From the NCBI GenBank assembly GCA_024643945.1, contig JAHELX010000467.1, positions 1-5,311 of the forward strand: DNA of 5,311 nt, read 5' to 3'. This document shows, in pieces, positions 5,246 to 5,311 of this stretch (positions are counted from its first letter, which is position 1; the number at the start of each line of letters is the position of its first letter). The notes beneath the pieces are model-generated. The model was not told the origin of the DNA and searched no databases. It saw only the letters and a list, made by a program, of their open reading frames with translations. This stretch comes from Anaerolineales bacterium (lineage in GTDB: Bacteria > Chloroflexota > Anaerolineae > 4572-78 > NAK82). The translations under genes were made by a program, and so were the position numbers.

Positions 5246-5311
5246 ATGAGAAAAATCTTTCCAATGCTTCTCATGGTGACTCTGTTTGCCTTGGTTGTCA
5301 GTGACTGTAGC
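5246..5311 (+). CDS. Exported, probably lipoprotein, N-terminal fragment cut by window edge
   Basis: Only 22 codons are visible: MRKIFPMLLMVTLFALVVSD, then Cys and Ser. The basic start (RK), long hydrophobic core and Cys at residue 21 look like a lipoprotein signal peptide. The residue before the Cys is Asp, not the usual Gly/Ala/Ser, so lipidation is uncertain and this could be an ordinary signal peptide or membrane anchor. The start is well supported by AAGGAGG at 5232-5238, 7 nt before the ATG, and by the promoter at 5159-5187. The gene is divergent from the repressor and importer cluster. Its function cannot be told from this fragment. Confidence 0.75.
   Translation, partial: MRKIFPMLLMVTLFALVVSDCS

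Noticed and set aside
1..5311. CRISPR array, tRNA or rRNA genes
   Set aside because: No regularly spaced long repeats and no cloverleaf or rRNA-like sequence were seen on either strand.

Overview
The window looks like chromosomal DNA from a Chloroflexota bacterium (Anaerolineae/Caldilineae-like). The main clue is the solute-binding lipoprotein: after its lipobox cysteine it has a Thr/Val/Glu-rich linker (ETVIETVVVTQEV) of the kind typical of lipoproteins in that phylum. The phylum call is from memory and is inference. Coding DNA is moderately GC-rich; the regulatory region near 4795-4860 is strikingly AT-rich.

Positions 1-4761 hold one minus-strand cluster, in transcription order: a DeoR-family repressor (4761-3979), a 200-bp leader, a solute-binding lipoprotein (3778-2498), an intercistronic hairpin, two inner-membrane permeases (2427-1567 and 1586-774, overlapping by 20 bp), and an ATPase that runs off the left edge (766-1). 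Together they make a complete type I ABC importer of the PotABCD/FbpABC/PhnSTUV/YnjBCD superfamily: one binding protein, two different EAA-motif permeases and one MalK/PotA-like ATPase. The substrate cannot be read from sequence. The DeoR partner hints at a phosphorylated metabolite as inducer.

Positions 4762-5245 are a 484-bp intergenic region between the repressor and a divergent plus-strand gene. It holds a perfect-consensus promoter for the repressor (TTGACA, 17 bp, TATAAT). Overlapping and following its -10 box are four GAT(T/C)AT hexamers spaced exactly 10 bp apart, a good candidate operator for autoregulation. Next come a 97-bp imperfect palindrome that looks like a miniature inverted-repeat element, several short dyads, and a second good promoter facing right.

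From 5246 to the right edge are the first 22 codons of a second gene with an export signal, probably a lipoprotein. Its function cannot be told.

I see no radically new system. The parts most worth a second look are the helically phased repeat array, the palindromic element, the intercistronic hairpin, and a strong ribosome-binding sequence without a start codon in the leader of the binding-protein gene.
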